In this document: piece after piece, positions 62,270 to 64,000 of the stretch
Position numbering within the stretch: the stretch's first letter is position 1
Layout: each line of letters opens with the position of its first letter
Source: Cupriavidus taiwanensis LMG 19424
GTDB lineage: Bacteria > Pseudomonadota > Gammaproteobacteria > Burkholderiales > Burkholderiaceae
Direction: 5' to 3'
Assembly: GCF_000069785.1 (NCBI RefSeq)
Contig: NC_010530.1
Span: 1,978,001 to 2,042,000, forward strand
Length of the DNA: 64,000 bases
Translations under genes and position numbers: made by a program
The notes under the pieces: generated by a model
What the model saw: only the letters and a program-made list of their open reading frames with translations
The model's database searches: none
What the model was told of the DNA's origin: nothing

Positions 62270-64000
62270 TCATGGCACTGGCTTTGCCTGCTTTGGCTTC
62301 GCCACGGTGCCGGTAATGCCCAGTTGTTCCAGGCTTGCGATCTGCTCCGCGCTGAGGCCCAGCACGCGGCGCAGCACCGCTTCGGTGTGTTCGCCCAGGG
62401 TCGGCGCGACATGGCGGATGGGCACGGGGTCCGGCCCGGTCCTGAACCATGCGGTGCTGGCTGTGTAGGTGCCGACGTGGGCGCGCTCGACCTGGTGCCA
62501 GAACCCGCGCGCGCACAGATGGGGGTCCGCCAACACCTGCGACATGGGCCGCACCACGCCGGCGGCGATCCCGGCCTGTTGCAGCTGCCGCATTGCCGCT
62601 TCGGCGTCGCGGCGCACGCACCAGGACTTGATCGCTTGTTCGATCCGGCCCGCGTCGGCGCGGCGTCCCGAGGCTTGCGCCAGGCTCGGATCGGCCGCCA
62701 GGTCCTCCCGGCCAATTTCCCGGCACAGCGCGGGCCACTCCGCGTCGGTCACCGTCAGCACGATCCACGCATCGTCGCCCGCGCAACGGAAGCACCCATG
62801 CGGGGCGTGCATCGGATGCCGATTGCCCTGCCGCGGCGACACGGCGCCGGCAACGGACTGCTCCAGCATGAACGGTGCGGCCATCGGCAACATCGCCTCG
62901 ACCTGCGACAGGTTGATGTGCCGTCCCTGCCCCGCCGCTTGCTGGACGAACAACGCAAGCAGTATCGCCGCGCCGCCGTTCAGGCCGCCGATCGGATCGC
63001 CATAGGCGTACGACGTCATGGCGGGCGGACCATCGGGGTGCCCCGTATATAGCGGCAGCCCGCTGGCCTGCTCGAGCGTGCCGCCGTACGCACGGGTATT
63101 GCTCCACGCGTTGCCGAGCCCGAAGGCGGGCATCGACAGCATCACCAGCCGCTTATTCCTGGCGCGCAGGGCTTCGTAGTCCAGCCCGAGCTTTGGCAGC
63201 ACCTCGGCGGAGTAATTCTCGATGACCGCGTCGGCGCTTTCGACCAGTTGCAGCAGCAACTGCCTGCCTTCGGGACGTGTCAGGTCCAGCGTGACCCCGA
63301 GCTTGTTGCGGTTCATCAGGTTGAAGTTCGCGTTCTTCTCGTACAGCCGGTCCCGATAGAACGCCTCGGTGAAATTGGCGCCGCGCCACCAGTCGGGATA
63401 GCCGGTGCTCTCGACCTTGATGATCTCCGCGCCAAAGTCGGCCAGCGTGCGCGCCGCCAGTGGCCCCGCCCAGCCCATCGTCAGGTCGATGACGCGAAGG
63501 CCCTGGAGCGGCAAGCGCTCGCCGGCCATTCGCCGCAGCGTCTGGCGCGGGCGATGATCCAGCCCCACGGTGCGGTAGTGCAGGTCATGCGCGCCCTTCG
63601 CCGGCGCATTGCCGCCGGGCAGCGGGCCCGCCGCATCGAGCCGCAGCGGCACCACCGGGCCTTCGAACGAAGCGCCGCCCACGCCGACCGGCACGAAGGC
63701 GCCTCGCTGCCGGTGCACGGCCTGGCCAAGCAGCGTCTCCATGGTCGGCACGATCACGGCCGGATGCTTCTGGTCCCCCAGGATCTCGAACCACTGCCGC
63801 GCCGTGCGTGTCAGGAAGGCAGGCATCAGCAGTGCGTCGATCTCGTCCGCCCGCTCCATCCGTTCCGGGCCGCTGGCGTAGCGCGGGTCGTTGCCAAGAT
63901 CCGGACGGCCGATGGCCTCGCACAGGCCCTTCCACTGCGGCAGGGTGTGCGTAAAGATGCCGATCCACCCGTCGGCCGTCTGGTAGATACCGGCCGGATG
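62270..64000 (-). CDS. Double-length CaiB/BaiF CoA-transferase, 5' end outside the window
   Basis: The frame stays open to the window edge and starts there with HPAGIYQTADGWIGIFTHTL, the C-terminal part of a CaiB-type domain (usual end: DGxxxI...W). A linker of about 70 residues leads to a second, complete CaiB domain: LRVIDLTMGWAGPLAARTLADFG, ENYSAEVLPKLGLDYEAL and YAYGDPIGG with its catalytic aspartate. This is a tandem CaiB fusion of probably around 800 residues. Such fusions transfer CoA to or between carboxylic acids. The bound substrate is unknown; the downstream Bug protein suggests an imported carboxylate. Confidence 0.87.
   Translation of the reverse strand, partial: HPAGIYQTADGWIGIFTHTLPQWKGLCEAIGRPDLGNDPRYASGPERMERADEIDALLMPAFLTRTARQWFEILGDQKHPAVIVPTMETLLGQAVHRQRGAFVPVGVGGASFEGPVVPLRLDAAGPLPGGNAPAKGAHDLHYRTVGLDHRPRQTLRRMAGERLPLQGLRVIDLTMGWAGPLAARTLADFGAEIIKVESTGYPDWWRGANFTEAFYRDRLYEKNANFNLMNRNKLGVTLDLTRPEGRQLLLQLVESADAVIENYSAEVLPKLGLDYEALRARNKRLVMLSMPAFGLGNAWSNTRAYGGTLEQASGLPLYTGHPDGPPAMTSYAYGDPIGGLNGGAAILLALFVQQAAGQGRHINLSQVEAMLPMAAPFMLEQSVAGAVSPRQGNRHPMHAPHGCFRCAGDDAWIVLTVTDAEWPALCREIGREDLAADPSLAQASGRRADAGRIEQAIKSWCVRRDAEAAMRQLQQAGIAAGVVRPMSQVLADPHLCARGFWHQVERAHVGTYTASTAWFRTGPDPVPIRHVAPTLGEHTEAVLRRVLGLSAEQIASLEQLGITGTVAKPKQAKPVP

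Overview
The window looks like a piece of a high-GC betaproteobacterial replicon of the Cupriavidus/Ralstonia group (Burkholderiales). This is inferred from the very GC-rich codon use, the trimeric-type porin, several orphan TctC (Bug) binding proteins, CaiB/BaiF CoA-transferases and many single-operon LysR, IclR and GntR regulators. I saw no rRNA, tRNA, CRISPR array, prophage or intact insertion sequence. The content is catabolic and accessory rather than housekeeping, as on a secondary chromosome of this group.

Region 1 (1-2036): the 5' part of an AtzE-type amidase, a small AtzG-like partner and an upstream MFS transporter that carries an apparent one-base frameshift.

Region 2 (2177-12325): a quaternary-amine type catabolic block. 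A Cro/PAS regulator lies divergent to a CntA/YeaW-like Rieske oxygenase, a betaine-aldehyde-type dehydrogenase, a choline-dehydrogenase-like GMC flavoprotein, an outer-membrane protein and a small membrane protein. An APC permease and the matching flavin/2Fe-2S reductase follow. Both main promoters carry the same tandem pair of 17-bp palindromes directly after a recognisable sigma-70 promoter, and one more copy lies before the regulator gene, so the block is probably one regulon.

Region 3 (12340-23470): a self-regulated SRPBCC/ArsR pair with two operators, a MacAB-like ABC exporter with two permeases, a GltS glutamate symporter coupled to a TAXI-type lipoprotein, small proteins, a MazEF-type toxin-antitoxin pair and a porin with a clear terminator.

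Region 4 (23804-39404): a class A penicillin-binding protein, a DUF1800/DUF1501 pair, an EamA exporter with an AraC regulator, a BPL_N-type amidotransferase-like protein, a secreted Cys/His protein, a Gdx-type SMR exporter preceded by a guanidine-II (mini-ykkC) riboswitch, a BcsS/BcsA-PilZ cellulose-synthase-like pair, and a fused ABC exporter.

Region 5 (39437-49130): a GntR-controlled set (fatty acid hydroxylase, MFS transporter, iron alcohol dehydrogenase, alpha/beta hydrolase) marked by three copies of a CTAATATATTAG palindrome; three small stress-type proteins; then a CoA-transferase plus citrate-synthase-fold lyase operon with a divergent IclR regulator and three GTTCT-N7-AGAAC sites.

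Region 6 (49331-64000): an M20 amidohydrolase/TctC operon with a LysR regulator, a tyrosine phosphatase, a probable IS end remnant, a sulfatase/formylglycine-enzyme/MetQ-like/YkgJ operon in which the sulfatase has a non-standard active-site motif, a DUF1254 lipoprotein, a second TctC protein and a double-length CaiB/BaiF protein cut by the window edge.
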